DNA from: Bordetella parapertussis
GTDB lineage: Bacteria > Pseudomonadota > Gammaproteobacteria > Burkholderiales > Burkholderiaceae_A
Direction of reading: 5' to 3'
Length of the DNA: 24,147 nt
Assembly (NCBI GenBank): GCA_945862305.1
Contig: CAMAXF010000013.1
Coordinates: 1-24,147, forward strand
Part shown: positions 7,601 to 15,985 of the stretch, one piece after another
How the letters are laid out: every line of letters starts with the position of its first letter
Position numbering within the stretch: position 1 is the first letter of the stretch
The notes under the pieces: model-generated
What the model was told of the DNA's origin: nothing
What the model saw: only the letters and a program-made list of their open reading frames with translations
The model's database searches: none
Position numbers and translations under genes: made by a program

Positions 7601-8616
7601 GCGTCACCGACACCAACCTGGCAGGGGCCCCCATTCAGTTCAACATGAAGCAGCGCCTGCGCGATGAAGCCGCAGAGCCGCTCGACCCAGTCCACACGGG
7701 CGAGGTCACGAAAGAAACACAGATCATCGCCATCTATGGCAAGGGCGGCATTGGCAAGAGCTTCACGCTCTCGAACCTCTCTTACATGATGGCCCAGCAG
7801 GGCAAGAAGGTGCTGCTCATCGGCTGCGACCCAAAGAGCGACACCACCTCGCTGCTCTTTGGTGGCAAGGCCTGTCCCACCATCATCGAAACCTCCTCGC
7901 GCAAGAAATTGGCTGGCGAGCCGGTGTCCATCGGCGATGTCTGCTTCAAGCGCGATGGCGTCTTTGCCATGGAACTTGGCGGCCCCGAAGTGGGCCGTGG
8001 CTGCGGCGGCCGCGGCATCATCCACGGCTTTGAAACCCTCGAGAAACTCGGCTTTCACGACTGGGGCTTCGACTACGTGCTGCTCGACTTTCTCGGCGAT
8101 GTGGTCTGCGGTGGCTTTGGCCTGCCGATTGCCCGCGACATGTGCCAGAAGGTCATTGTGGTGGGCAGCAACGACCTGCAATCCCTCTATGTGGCCAACA
8201 ACGTCTGCTCGGCCGTGGAGTACTTCCGCAAGCTCGGCGGCAACGTGGGCGTGGCGGGCATGGTCATCAACAAGGACGACGGCACCGGCGAGGCCGCAGC
8301 CTTCGCATCGGCCGCAGGCATTCCAGTGCTCTCGGCCATTCCGGCCCACGAAGACATCCGCCGCAAGAGCGCCAACTACGACATCATCGGCCGGCCGGGC
8401 ACCCAGTGGGGCCCGCTCTTTGAAGAGCTCGCCACCAATGTGGCCGTGGCCCCGCCCGTGCGTCCCAAGCCACTCACCCAAGACGAACTCTTGGGCCTGT
8501 TCTCATCCTCGGCCGTGGGCCGCGATGTGGTCCTTGAACCCGCCTCTCTCACCGACATGATGGGCCGCGAAGTCTGCGCCAAGCCATCACTCGAAGTGGT
8601 CTACGACAAGGTCTAA
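7597..8616 (+). CDS. bchX: Chlorophyllide reductase iron protein BchX
   Basis: BchX is the NifH-like ATP-dependent reductase of chlorophyllide a oxidoreductase and passes electrons to BchYZ to reduce ring B. The 339-aa protein has the P-loop GKGGIGKS at residues 48-55, CDPKSD in the switch region, and the two [4Fe-4S] cysteines shared between subunits, Cys136 (GRGCGGRG) and Cys171 (DVVCGGFG). ATG 7597 is fixed by GGAGGAG (7584-7590) with a six-base spacer and by the ATGA overlap with bchC. An open frame extends back to 7426 but runs inside bchC. The N-terminal extension before the P-loop is typical for BchX and distinguishes it from BchL. Confidence 0.97.
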   Translation: MSVTDTNLAGAPIQFNMKQRLRDEAAEPLDPVHTGEVTKETQIIAIYGKGGIGKSFTLSNLSYMMAQQGKKVLLIGCDPKSDTTSLLFGGKACPTIIETSSRKKLAGEPVSIGDVCFKRDGVFAMELGGPEVGRGCGGRGIIHGFETLEKLGFHDWGFDYVLLDFLGDVVCGGFGLPIARDMCQKVIVVGSNDLQSLYVANNVCSAVEYFRKLGGNVGVAGMVINKDDGTGEAAAFASAAGIPVLSAIPAHEDIRRKSANYDIIGRPGTQWGPLFEELATNVAVAPPVRPKPLTQDELLGLFSSSAVGRDVVLEPASLTDMMGREVCAKPSLEVVYDKV

Positions 8617-8622
8617 ACCACC

Positions 8623-10164
8623 GTGGCCGAGCACACCATCATCCCCATCCAGCCTGCCGCGCCCACCCGCGCGCAAGGGGCCTTGGCCGAGGGTGCCTCG
8701 TGCAACAACAAGTCTGAGCTTCATGCAGCCGCATCCGCGGCCGGCAAGTCCGAGACCCTCGCCCAGTACGCGGCCGATTACCCCAAGGGCCCGCACGACC
8801 AACCCCAGAGCATGTGTCCAGCCTTTGGTTCGCTGCGCGTGGGCCTTCGCATGCGGCGCACGGCCACCATCCTCTCGGGCTCGGCCTGCTGCGTCTACGG
8901 CCTCACCTTCACCTCTCACTTCTACGGCGCACGCCGCTCGGTGGGCTATGTGCCCTTTAACTCCGAGTCCCTGGTCACGGGCAAGCTCTTCGAAGACATT
9001 CGAGATGCGGTCTATGCCCAGGCCGATCCCGCCCAGTTCGATGCCATCGTGATCATCAACCTGTGCGTGCCCACGGCCAGTGGTGTGCCCCTGCAGCTGC
9101 TGCCCAAAGAGATCAACGGCGTTCGCATCATCGGCATCGATGTGCCCGGCTTTGGAGTGCCCACCCATGCCGAGGCAAAGGATGTGCTCGCTGGCGCCAT
9201 GCTCCAGTACGCCATGTCCGAGGCCACCGCTGGCCCCGTGCAGGCCCCCCGCCAAGGCGTGGCCGCACTGCCCACGGTCACGCTGCTTGGCGAAATGTTT
9301 CCGGCCGACCCCATGGTCATTGCCCAGATGCTTGCGCCCATGGGCCTGGCGGTGGGCCCCGTGGTGCCCACCCGCGAGTGGCGCGAGCTCTATGCCGCGC
9401 TCGACTGCGCGGTGGTGGGGGCCATTCACCCCTTCTACACGGCCAGCATGCGGGTCTTTGAGCAGGCGGGCCGACCCATCGTGGGCTCCGCGCCCGTGGG
9501 CCTGGCGGGCACCGCCAGTTGGCTCGAGCGCATTGGGCAGGCCGCAGGCGTGGCCGCGGATCGCATCGAGGCCGCCAAGGCGGCAGTGCTGCCAGGCATT
9601 GAGGCCGCACTCGCGAGCGCACCCATCGAAGGAAAAATCACGGTCAGTGGCTACGAAGGCTCTGAGCTCTTGGTGGCACGCCTGCTCATCGAGAGCGGCG
9701 CCACCGTGCCCTATGTGGGCTCAGCCTGCCCGCGCACAGACTGCTCCAACACCGACCTTGAATGGCTCGAGGCCCGTGGTGTCGAGGTGCAGTTCCGTGC
9801 CTCGCTCGAGCAAGACCTCGCCGCCGTCGATCGCCATCGCCCCGACCTCGCCATTGGCACCACCCCTGTGGTGCAGGCCGCCAAGGAGCGCGAGATTCCT
9901 TCGCTCTACTTCACCAACCTCATTTCAGCCCGCCCCCTCATGGGCGCGGCCGGCGTGGGTTCGCTCGGCCAGGTGGTGCGCGCGGCCATGGCCAACAAAG
10001 ACCGCTTCCACTCCATGAAGGCCTTCTTCGGTGGCGTGGGCCAGGGCGATCAGGCCGGCATCTGGGAAGACACGCCCGTCGAGCACCCGGAGTTCAAGGC
10101 CCAGGTGCGTCGCCAGCTTCAGAAGAAAAAGGCCAAGGCGGCCTCGGAGGCAATCGGAACATGA
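8623..10164 (+). CDS. bchY: Chlorophyllide reductase subunit BchY
   Basis: BchY is one half of the NifDK-like catalytic component of chlorophyllide a oxidoreductase; with BchZ it holds an FeS cluster and binds chlorophyllide for ring B reduction. The 513-aa protein shows the N-terminal cysteine blocks expected of cluster ligands: Cys27 (ASCNN), Cys65 (SMCPAFGS) and the Cys89-Cys90 pair (GSACCVYG). NifD/K-type [15 protein letters not shown] and later IGTTPVVQ segments follow. The start is GTG 8623, six bases after the bchX stop, with AAGG about ten bases upstream; no ATG is available nearby. The stop overlaps bchZ by four bases. Confidence 0.96.
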   Translation: MAEHTIIPIQPAAPTRAQGALAEGASCNNKSELHAAASAAGKSETLAQYAADYPKGPHDQPQSMCPAFGSLRVGLRMRRTATILSGSACCVYGLTFTSHFYGARRSVGYVPFNSESLVTGKLFEDIRDAVYAQADPAQFDAIVIINLCVPTASGVPLQLLPKEINGVRIIGIDVPGFGVPTHAEAKDVLAGAMLQYAMSEATAGPVQAPRQGVAALPTVTLLGEMFPADPMVIAQMLAPMGLAVGPVVPTREWRELYAALDCAVVGAIHPFYTASMRVFEQAGRPIVGSAPVGLAGTASWLERIGQAAGVAADRIEAAKAAVLPGIEAALASAPIEGKITVSGYEGSELLVARLLIESGATVPYVGSACPRTDCSNTDLEWLEARGVEVQFRASLEQDLAAVDRHRPDLAIGTTPVVQAAKEREIPSLYFTNLISARPLMGAAGVGSLGQVVRAAMANKDRFHSMKAFFGGVGQGDQAGIWEDTPVEHPEFKAQVRRQLQKKKAKAASEAIGT

Positions 10165-11624
10165 TGGTCCTCGACCACGATCGCGCCGGCGGCTACTGGG
10201 GGGCCGTGTATGTCTTCACGGCCATCAAGGGCCTGCAGGTTGTCATCGATGGCCCGGTGGGCTGCGAGAACCTGCCGGTCACCTCGGTCCTGCATTACAC
10301 CGATGCACTGCCCCCGCATGAACTGCCCATTGTGGTCACCGGGCTCGCTGAGGAGCAACTCGGCCGCGAAGGCACCGAAGGCGCCATGCACCGCGCCCAT
10401 GCCAGCCTGGATCCAGACCTCCCCGCCGTGGTGGTCACGGGCTCGATTGCCGAGATGATTGGCGGTGGTGTAACCCCCGAGGGCATGAACATCGCGCGGT
10501 TTCTGCCGCGCACGATCGATGAGGACCAGTGGCAGGCCGCCAACCGCGCCATGCTCTGGCTCTGGACGGAATACGGCACCAAGAAGGTGCCCGAGGCCAA
10601 GCCCGTGGCCCCTGGCGAGAAGCCCAAGGTCAACATCATTGGACCGGCCTATGGCAGCTTCAACATGCCCAGCGACCTCGCCGAGATTCGTCGGCTCGTC
10701 GAGGGCATTGGCGCTGAAGTGAACATGGTCTTCCCCTTGGCCGCACACCTCTCCGATGTGCCCAAGCTTGCCGACGCCCATGCCAATGTCTGCATGTACC
10801 GCGAGTACGGCCGCCTGCTCTGCGAGGCCCTCGACCGTCCCTACCTGCAGGCCCCCATTGGCCTGCACAGCACCACTGCATTCCTGCGTGCACTCGGTGA
10901 GGCCCTGGGCATCGACCCCGAGCCCTTCATCGAGAAAGAGAAGCACACCACCATCAAGCCCATCTGGGATCTCTGGCGCTCGGTCACCCAAGACTTCTTT
11001 GGCACCGCGAGCTTTGGTGTGGTGGCCAGCGAGACCCACGGCCGTGGCATTCGGCACTACCTGGAAGAAGAGCTCGGCCTGCCGTGCAACTTCGCCATCA
11101 CCCGCAAGCCCGGCGAGAAGACCAACAACGACGAGATCCGCAAGCTGGTGCAAACCAAAACGCCGCTGGTCTTGTTTGGCTCCTACAACGAGCGCATGTA
11201 CCTGGCCGAAGTGGCCGGACGCGCGAGCTACATCCCGGCCTCATTCCCGGGCGCCATCATTCGCAGGCACACCGGCACCCCCTTCATGGGCTATGCCGGT
11301 GCGGTCTATCTGCTGCAGGAAGTCTGCAACGCACTCTTCGATGCCCTGTTCCACATCCTGCCCTTGGGCACTGACATGGACAAGGTCGACCCAACCCCGG
11401 TGGGTGCACGCACCCATGCCGACCCAGGCCTCACCTGGACCCCAGACGCACAGACCCTGCTCGCCAAGATGGTCTCGGCCCAGCCGGTGCTGCTGCAAAT
11501 TTCGGTGGCCAAGCGCCTGCGCGACCGCGCCGAGCGCGATGCCCGCGAGGCCGGCGAAGACAACATCAATGCCGCGCGGCTTCAGCAGGCCCACGACGCG
11601 GTCTACCTCGGAGCGGTTTCATGA
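10161..11624 (+). CDS. bchZ: Chlorophyllide reductase subunit BchZ
   Basis: BchZ pairs with BchY as the catalytic component of chlorophyllide a oxidoreductase. The 487-aa protein starts [17 protein letters not shown] and carries the conserved cluster Cys35 in [10 protein letters not shown]. NifK-like segments follow, including [26 protein letters not shown] and [13 protein letters not shown], and the family C-terminus [15 protein letters not shown] 10161 forms an ATGA overlap with the bchY stop; GGAGG lies ten bases upstream. An open frame reaches back to 9762, but that part is a shadow of bchY. The bchZ stop itself overlaps the start of a 51-codon ORF in another ATGA junction. Confidence 0.96.
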   Translation: MMVLDHDRAGGYWGAVYVFTAIKGLQVVIDGPVGCENLPVTSVLHYTDALPPHELPIVVTGLAEEQLGREGTEGAMHRAHASLDPDLPAVVVTGSIAEMIGGGVTPEGMNIARFLPRTIDEDQWQAANRAMLWLWTEYGTKKVPEAKPVAPGEKPKVNIIGPAYGSFNMPSDLAEIRRLVEGIGAEVNMVFPLAAHLSDVPKLADAHANVCMYREYGRLLCEALDRPYLQAPIGLHSTTAFLRALGEALGIDPEPFIEKEKHTTIKPIWDLWRSVTQDFFGTASFGVVASETHGRGIRHYLEEELGLPCNFAITRKPGEKTNNDEIRKLVQTKTPLVLFGSYNERMYLAEVAGRASYIPASFPGAIIRRHTGTPFMGYAGAVYLLQEVCNALFDALFHILPLGTDMDKVDPTPVGARTHADPGLTWTPDAQTLLAKMVSAQPVLLQISVAKRLRDRAERDAREAGEDNINAARLQQAHDAVYLGAVS

Positions 11625-11776
11625 CCACGCTTCGCACCTCACATCTCCAGCAGCCGCAGGCGGCTTGCCGGAGCACAGAACGTCGCAACACGGTGTTGCG
11701 GCTGCCCATTCCACGCGGGCCCGGCGTGGATTTGGTCGACAAGACCAACTCAAAGGAGAACCTCCATGAGCAATAA
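11621..11776 (+). CDS. Hypothetical 51-aa ORF coupled to bchZ
   Basis: I do not recognise this ORF. Its ATG overlaps the bchZ stop by four bases, as at the bchC/X and bchY/Z junctions, and it runs through most of the 141-base gap, ending 11 bases inside pufB in another frame. The product ([20 protein letters not shown]...) is basic and polar, with no membrane helix and no cysteine motif. Third codon positions are mostly G or C, as in neighbouring genes. It sits exactly where Rhodobacter has pufQ, but it is not PufQ-like, since PufQ has a membrane span. It could be a real coupled leader peptide that keeps ribosomes moving towards pufB, or a chance frame across the puf leader with its hairpins. 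Confidence 0.35.
   Translation: MTTLRTSHLQQPQAACRSTERRNTVLRLPIPRGPGVDLVDKTNSKENLHEQ
11684..11700 (+). promoter_or_regulatory. RNA hairpin in the bchZ-pufB leader
   Basis: CGCAACA-CGG-TGTTGCG forms a perfect seven-base stem with a three-base loop about 65 bases before pufB. A second stem, TTGGTC/GACCAA, lies at 11732-11748 and a small GGAG/CTCC pairing spans the pufB ribosome site (11755-11765). No T-run follows, so it is not a terminator. A 5' stabilising structure for the puf mRNA is the likely role, inferred only from position. Confidence 0.45.
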
Positions 11777-11912
11777 CACAAGCATCTCCGGTTTAACCGA
11801 CGAGGAAGCCCAAGAGTTCCATACGTTTTACATGCAGGGCTTGGTCGGCTTCACCGCCATTGCCGTAGTCGCCCATATCCTCGTGTGGGCATGGCGTCCT
11901 TGGTTCTTCTGA
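11766..11912 (+). CDS. pufB: LH1 antenna beta polypeptide PufB
   Basis: PufB is the beta subunit of light-harvesting complex 1, the ring of bacteriochlorophyll-binding helices around the reaction centre. The 48-aa product has the family pattern: an acidic N-terminus ([10 protein letters not shown]), one membrane span (about residues 24-43), the bacteriochlorophyll-ligating His37 in AVVAHILVW, and the interface end WRPWF. AAAGGAG at 11752-11758 sits seven bases before ATG 11766. It opens the puf group and is followed 26 bases later by an extra membrane-protein gene instead of directly by pufA. Confidence 0.95.
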   Translation: MSNNTSISGLTDEEAQEFHTFYMQGLVGFTAIAVVAHILVWAWRPWFF

Positions 11913-11938
11913 TTCTTCATTCCTAACGGAGACCTGTC

Positions 11939-12169
11939 ATGCAACAGATCAGTCACCTCAACAGTCGCCCACAGTCCGGGGAGTTTTCGATTCCCTTCGT
12001 TGTGATTTTCGCCATCACATATGCCGTCTTTTTTGTGATTGCAGTCGCTGCTCAGGTGCTGATGCTGAACTGGCGTTCATGGTTTCCTGGGGCTGAAAAC
12101 AGTCGAACCATCACTGGCGGCGTAAGGGCAGCGGTTTACACCCTTATGTCTCAACTTACTCAGGAGTAA
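11939..12169 (+). CDS. Novel 76-aa single-span membrane protein between pufB and pufA (LH1-beta-like / PufX-like candidate)
   Basis: Not a family I can name with certainty. The gene has a good ribosome site (CGGAG, seven-base spacer) and lies between pufB and pufA, five bases before pufA. The product has a polar N-terminus, one hydrophobic span (about residues 18-43), then a 33-residue tail. The span end AVAAQVLMLNWRSWF lines up with Puf[16 protein letters not shown] without gaps, but Gln39 replaces the bacteriochlorophyll-binding His. The tail (P-x2-EN...ITGG...L) recalls, from memory, the PufX C-terminus (PIQEN...ITG), and the length is close to PufX (82 aa in R. sphaeroides). I infer a non-pigmented or altered subunit of the RC-LH1 ring, perhaps at a ring gap; PufQ-like is a weaker alternative. 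Confidence 0.8.
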   Translation: MQQISHLNSRPQSGEFSIPFVVIFAITYAVFFVIAVAAQVLMLNWRSWFPGAENSRTITGGVRAAVYTLMSQLTQE

Positions 12170-12174
12170 CGACT

Positions 12175-12360
12175 ATGTGGCGTATTTGGAAACTGTACGA
12201 CCCGCTCCGTGCCATGGTGGTGCAGGGCGTTTTCTTGTTTGGCTTGGCAGCCATGATTCACCTCATCCTGCTGAGCACGGCGAAGTTCAACTGGATGGAC
12301 GGAATGAGTCAGGCCGAGTACACGGCCGCGATCCAGAACTCCTCCATGCCAAAGAAGTAA
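12175..12360 (+). CDS. pufA: LH1 antenna alpha polypeptide PufA
   Basis: PufA is the alpha subunit of LH1. The 61-aa product starts MWRIWKLYDPLRA, the family N-terminal signature, has one membrane span (about residues 13-34), the bacteriochlorophyll-ligating His29 in MIHLILLST, and FNW after it, followed by a longer polar tail. CAGGAG at 12161-12166, overlapping the end of the preceding gene, is its ribosome site. It is followed by a long hairpin and then pufL. Confidence 0.95.
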   Translation: MWRIWKLYDPLRAMVVQGVFLFGLAAMIHLILLSTAKFNWMDGMSQAEYTAAIQNSSMPKK

Positions 12361-12374
12361 ATCAAGCGTTGGAC

Positions 12375-12415
12375 GGTGAGCGGGCAGAGATAAGCATGCT
12401 TGCAGCCCGCTCACC
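12375..12415 (+). promoter_or_regulatory. pufA-pufL intercistronic mRNA hairpin
   Basis: An 11-base perfect inverted repeat, GGTGAGCGGGC (12375-12385) and GCCCGCTCACC (12405-12415), encloses a 19-base loop containing the small palindrome AAGCATGCTT. No T-run follows; the pufL ribosome site comes next. In Rhodobacter a hairpin at this same place protects the pufBA mRNA from 3' decay, so antenna is made in excess of reaction centre. The same role is inferred here. Confidence 0.85.
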
Positions 12416-12436
12416 CATCCCCCGAAGGAGAACAAA

Positions 12437-13261
12437 ATGGCCATGCTGAGTTTTGAAAAAAAATACCGGGTCCGCGGCGGAACCCTGCTGGGCGGAGATC
12501 TATTCGATTTCTGGGTCGGCCCCTTTTATGTTGGATTTTTTGGTGTCCTGACCATTTTCTTCGCCTTTTTGGGTACGGCGCTCATTCTGTGGGGCACCTC
12601 TCAGGCAGGCGTCTGGAACATTTGGCAGATCAATATCGCACCGCCCGATTTGAAATACGGGCTGGGCCTTGCGCCACTCATGGAAGGGGGGCTCTGGCAG
12701 ATCATCACGGTCTGTGCCATTGGCGCCTTTGTCTCATGGGCGCTGCGCGAGGTTGAAATTTGCAGGAAGCTCGGCATGGGCTATCACGTGCCGGTGGCAT
12801 TTAGCGTTGCCATCTTTGCGTACGTCACCCTGGTGGTGATTCGTCCGCTGCTCTTGGGCGCCTGGGGCCACGGCTTTCCATACGGAATTCTGAGCCACCT
12901 GGATTGGGTCTCGAATGTGGGCTATCAGTTCCTGCACTTTCACTACAACCCAGCCCACATGATTGCGGTCACGCTCTTCTTCACCACCACCTTTGCGCTG
13001 GCCCTGCATGGCTCGCTCATTCTCTCGGCCACCAACCCGGCCAGGGGCCAGACGGTGCGAACCCCGGAATACGAGGACACCTTCTTTCGCGACACCATCG
13101 GCTACTCCATCGGCACCCTTGGCATTCACCGGCTCGGTCTTTTCCTGGCCCTGGCCGCAGGCTTCTTCAGTGCGGTCTGCATCGTGATCAGCGGCCCGTT
13201 CTGGACACAAGGCTGGCCAGCGTGGTGGGGCTGGTGGCTTCGTCTGCCCATCTGGTCGTAG
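12437..13261 (+). CDS. pufL: Photosynthetic reaction centre L subunit PufL
   Basis: PufL is the L subunit of the type-II reaction centre, a five-helix membrane protein binding bacteriochlorophylls, bacteriopheophytin, QB and the non-haem iron with PufM. The 274-aa product begins [17 protein letters not shown], typical of the family. His154 (LSHLDW), His169 and His174 (FHYNPAHM) and His191 (LALHGS) correspond to the pigment and iron ligands numbered one lower in Rhodobacter; [11 protein letters not shown] lies in the quinone region. AAGGAG at 12425-12430 with a six-base spacer supports ATG 12437. Confidence 0.98.
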   Translation: MAMLSFEKKYRVRGGTLLGGDLFDFWVGPFYVGFFGVLTIFFAFLGTALILWGTSQAGVWNIWQINIAPPDLKYGLGLAPLMEGGLWQIITVCAIGAFVSWALREVEICRKLGMGYHVPVAFSVAIFAYVTLVVIRPLLLGAWGHGFPYGILSHLDWVSNVGYQFLHFHYNPAHMIAVTLFFTTTFALALHGSLILSATNPARGQTVRTPEYEDTFFRDTIGYSIGTLGIHRLGLFLALAAGFFSAVCIVISGPFWTQGWPAWWGWWLRLPIWS

Positions 13262-13285
13262 TGGCTCAGACCTCGGAGAATAAAC

Positions 13286-14308
13286 ATGGCTGAATATCAA
13301 AATCTCTTCACACAAGTTCAGGTCACGGCCCCGAGCTACATGGGCGTTCCTCTCGACCGCGCACGCGACAACACCGAGCGCATGGGCGGCCCATGGCACT
13401 CGCACCTTGCGGGCCGCATTGGCAACGCCCAGCTGGGCCCCATTTACCTGGGCTTCACGGGCGTGGCGGCCATCATCTTCTTCCTGATTGGCTTCACGTC
13501 GATTGGCTGGAACTACCTGGTTCAGGTGAACTACAGCCCCATCGAGTTTGTGCGCCAACTCTTCTGGCTCTCGGTCGATCCCCCGCCGCCTGCTTATGGT
13601 CTGTCCATACCGCCCATGAATGAGGGCGGCTGGTGGCTCTTTGCCGGCTTCTTCATCACGGTGTCGATTCTGCTCTGGTGGGTTCGCACCTACCGGCGTG
13701 CTGTGCAGCTGGGCATGGGAACCCATGTGGCCTGGGCCTTCGCAGCGGCCATCTGGCTCTACCTGGTGCTGGGCTTCTTTCGCCCAGTGCTCATGGGCAG
13801 TTGGGGTGAGGCCGTGCCCTTTGGCATCTTCTCGCACCTCGACTGGACGACCGCCTTCTCACTGCGCTACGGCAACCTGTTCTACAACCCGTTCCACATG
13901 CTCTCGATTGCCTTTCTCTATGGATCGGTGCTGCTCTTTGCCATGCACGGCGCCACCATTCTGGCGGTGAGCCGTTACGGCGGCGAGCGCGAGATCGAGC
14001 AGATCGTCGACCGCGGCACCGCCTCGGAGCGCGCTGGTCTCTTCTGGCGCTGGACGATGGGCTTTAACGCCACGATGGAATCCATTCACCGCTGGGCCTG
14101 GTGGTTTGCAGTGCTCACCTGCGTCACCGGTGGCATCGGCATTCTGCTTACTGGCACGGTCGTGGACAACTGGTACCTCTGGGCTGTGAAGCACCATGTG
14201 GCACCGGCCTATCCGGCCATCTGGGGCCCCGTGATCGACCCAGCCCTGCCCGTGACTGCACCTGCAGCAATGCCCGCGGCCATGCCTGCAGTTGCCCCCG
14301 CACAATAA
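13286..14308 (+). CDS. pufM: Photosynthetic reaction centre M subunit PufM
   Basis: PufM is the M subunit of the reaction centre and carries QA and half of the special pair. The 340-aa product has His184 (FSHLDW), His204 (YNPFHML), His221 (AMHGAT) and His268 (ESIHRWAWW) as pigment and iron ligands, and Tyr212 at the position equivalent to Tyr M210 near the special pair. CGGAG eight bases upstream fixes ATG 13286. The C-terminus is longer than usual: after the periplasmic end comes a low-complexity Ala/Pro/Met tail ([10 protein letters not shown]) of about 20 residues. The pufC ribosome site begins at the last base of the stop. Confidence 0.98.
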   Translation: MAEYQNLFTQVQVTAPSYMGVPLDRARDNTERMGGPWHSHLAGRIGNAQLGPIYLGFTGVAAIIFFLIGFTSIGWNYLVQVNYSPIEFVRQLFWLSVDPPPPAYGLSIPPMNEGGWWLFAGFFITVSILLWWVRTYRRAVQLGMGTHVAWAFAAAIWLYLVLGFFRPVLMGSWGEAVPFGIFSHLDWTTAFSLRYGNLFYNPFHMLSIAFLYGSVLLFAMHGATILAVSRYGGEREIEQIVDRGTASERAGLFWRWTMGFNATMESIHRWAWWFAVLTCVTGGIGILLTGTVVDNWYLWAVKHHVAPAYPAIWGPVIDPALPVTAPAAMPAAMPAVAPAQ

Positions 14309-14319
14309 AGGAGCCTCCC

Positions 14320-15372
14320 ATGATTTCCACACATTTCACGCGTGCGCTTCTGGCGGGGGTGGGCTTCACCCTCCTGCTCACGGGCTGCGAACGTCCTCCG
14401 GTGGACGTCGATCAGATCGGTTACCGCGGCACGGGCATGGAGAAGGTCACGAACCCGCGCACGGAGGCCAAGCTCGTGGCGGCCAACCAGGCGCCAGAGG
14501 CCCTGGGCCCAGCCGAGCCCGGTGGCCCCCTGGCCAAGAACGTCTACAAAAACGTTCAGGTGCTCGGCAACCTCACCGTCAATGAGTTCAACCGGCTCAT
14601 GGTGGCCATGACCCTCTGGGTTGCACCCGAGCAGGGCTGTGCCTACTGTCACAACGTGGCGAACTTTGCCGAGGATGGCCTCTACACAAAAATTGTGGCC
14701 CGGCGCATGACCCAAATGACGCAGACCATCAACAGCAAGTGGCAGGCCCACGTGGGCAACACCGGCGTGACCTGCTACACCTGCCACCGTGGTCAGAACC
14801 TGCCCACCAAGCGCTGGTTCACCGAGCCCGATGCCCAGATTGCCGGGCGCCTGTTGGGCAACGACTCCGGCCAGAACCGGGCGGGTGTGGAGGCCAATGC
14901 CAACACCTCACTGCCTTACGATCCCTTCACCCCATTCCTGCTGCAGGACAAAGAGATTCGAGTGGCCGGCACCACGGCGCTGCCCACCGGCAATCGTCAG
15001 TCGATCAAGCAGACCGAGTGGACATACGCCCTCATGATGCACATGTCCGATGGCCTTGGCGTGAACTGCACCTTCTGCCACAACACCCGTGCCATGGCGG
15101 ATTGGTCTCAGAGCCCACCGCAGCGGGTCACGGCCTGGCACGGCATTCGGATGGTGCGTGAGGTGAACAACGAGTACATCGCGGGCCTGGCCCCGGTTCA
15201 TCCGCCCAACCGCATTGGGCCCACGGGCGACATTGCCAAGGTGAACTGCGCCACCTGCCACCAGGGCGTGAACAAGCCCCTCTATGGAGCCCAGATGCTC
15301 AAGAACCACCCCGAGCTCGCCGGCAGCGGCAGCGGTGGCTCACTGGCCTCGGCCCTGGTGAAACCGAAATAA
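14320..15372 (+). CDS. pufC: Reaction centre tetraheme cytochrome c subunit PufC
   Basis: PufC is the periplasmic cytochrome bound to the reaction centre that re-reduces the oxidised special pair. The 350-aa precursor has a lipoprotein signal ending LLLTGC, so Cys23 is the likely lipid anchor after cleavage. Four haem-binding CxxCH motifs are present: CAYCH (107-111), CYTCH (152-156), CTFCH (250-254) and CATCH (310-314), the normal tetraheme number. AAGGAG six bases before ATG 14320 defines the start; the open frame reaching back to 14101 is a shadow of pufM. It is the last gene of the puf group and is followed by an intrinsic terminator. Confidence 0.97.
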   Translation: MISTHFTRALLAGVGFTLLLTGCERPPVDVDQIGYRGTGMEKVTNPRTEAKLVAANQAPEALGPAEPGGPLAKNVYKNVQVLGNLTVNEFNRLMVAMTLWVAPEQGCAYCHNVANFAEDGLYTKIVARRMTQMTQTINSKWQAHVGNTGVTCYTCHRGQNLPTKRWFTEPDAQIAGRLLGNDSGQNRAGVEANANTSLPYDPFTPFLLQDKEIRVAGTTALPTGNRQSIKQTEWTYALMMHMSDGLGVNCTFCHNTRAMADWSQSPPQRVTAWHGIRMVREVNNEYIAGLAPVHPPNRIGPTGDIAKVNCATCHQGVNKPLYGAQMLKNHPELAGSGSGGSLASALVKPK

Positions 15373-15445
15373 GGACATAACGAAAACACCTCCTCTCCAG
15401 GAGTGTGATCCGACTCTCGGTGTCCCCCGCCGGGAACTCGGTTCG

Positions 15446-15482
15446 GTGCCACCCGCGATCATCGCCGGTGGCACTTTTTTTT
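15446..15482 (+). terminator. Intrinsic terminator after pufC
   Basis: GTGCCACC (15446-15453) pairs perfectly with GGTGGCAC (15467-15474), and an inner GCGAT/ATCGC stem extends the hairpin. Eight T residues follow directly (15475-15482). It lies 73 bases after the pufC stop and just before the 3' end of the converging tspO, so it ends the long rightward transcript. Read from the other strand it has no T-run after the stem, so it should act on one strand only. Confidence 0.93.
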
Positions 15483-15490
15483 GGCTCAAC

Positions 15491-15985
15491 TCAGTTGAGC
15501 ACCACCACGCCGAGGTTGATGGCCGAGGCCAGCGTGACCCAGGCCAAATAGGGCCAGAGCAGCATGGCGGCCTTGGGCGCATAGGCCCGCTTGTGCCGAA
15601 TGAGCATGAACACAGAGGCCCAGAGCAGCGGCACCTCCATGAGGGCCAGCTCGGGACGCTGAAGAAAGAAAAAGAGCAGGCTCCAGCCGATGTTGAACAC
15701 GGCATTGGCCGTCCAGAGCAGGATGAGCTGCTTGCGACGCGTGGCCTGGCCAGCACTGGCGGCCCAGCCCAGGGCACCCGACCAGGCCATCAGGCCAAAG
15801 AGAATCGTCCAGGCCGGGCCAAAGGCCCAGTCTGGCGGCTTGAACCAGGGCTGGTTCAGGCTGAAGTACCAGTCATCCAGAATGGTGAGCGAACCTCCCG
15901 TACCGGCCACCCCAATGGCCAGCAGGGCGGCAACGAGAACGACGCGGGTGGAGGGCTTGGGTGTGGGCTGTTTGACGGACGTCAT
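15491..15985 (-). CDS. tspO: TspO/MBR tryptophan-rich sensory protein
   Basis: TspO is a five-helix outer-membrane protein of the peripheral benzodiazepine receptor family. In Rhodobacter it binds porphyrins and dampens photosynthesis gene expression in oxygen. The 164-aa product shows the family pattern of aromatic-rich motifs: SLNQPWFKPPDWAFGPAW in the first third, then WTANAVFNIGWSLLFF, then WPYLAWVTLASAIN near the end. Its ATG (15985) overlaps the bchP stop by four bases, so it is the last gene of the bchG-bch2-bchP-tspO unit. It converges on pufC with the puf terminator between them. Confidence 0.93.
   Translation of the reverse strand: MTSVKQPTPKPSTRVVLVAALLAIGVAGTGGSLTILDDWYFSLNQPWFKPPDWAFGPAWTILFGLMAWSGALGWAASAGQATRRKQLILLWTANAVFNIGWSLLFFFLQRPELALMEVPLLWASVFMLIRHKRAYAPKAAMLLWPYLAWVTLASAINLGVVVLN

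Noticed and set aside
9762..10160. Longer N-terminus for bchZ in the open frame
   Set aside because: That part lies inside bchY in another frame, is Arg/Pro-rich, and the ATGA junction gives a normal BchZ N-terminus.
11621..11776. Calling the bchZ-pufB ORF pufQ
   Set aside because: PufQ has a membrane span and different conserved residues; this product has none.
12375..12415. Reading the pufA-pufL hairpin as a transcription terminator
   Set aside because: No T-run after the stem and pufL follows immediately with a good ribosome site; an mRNA-stability element fits better.
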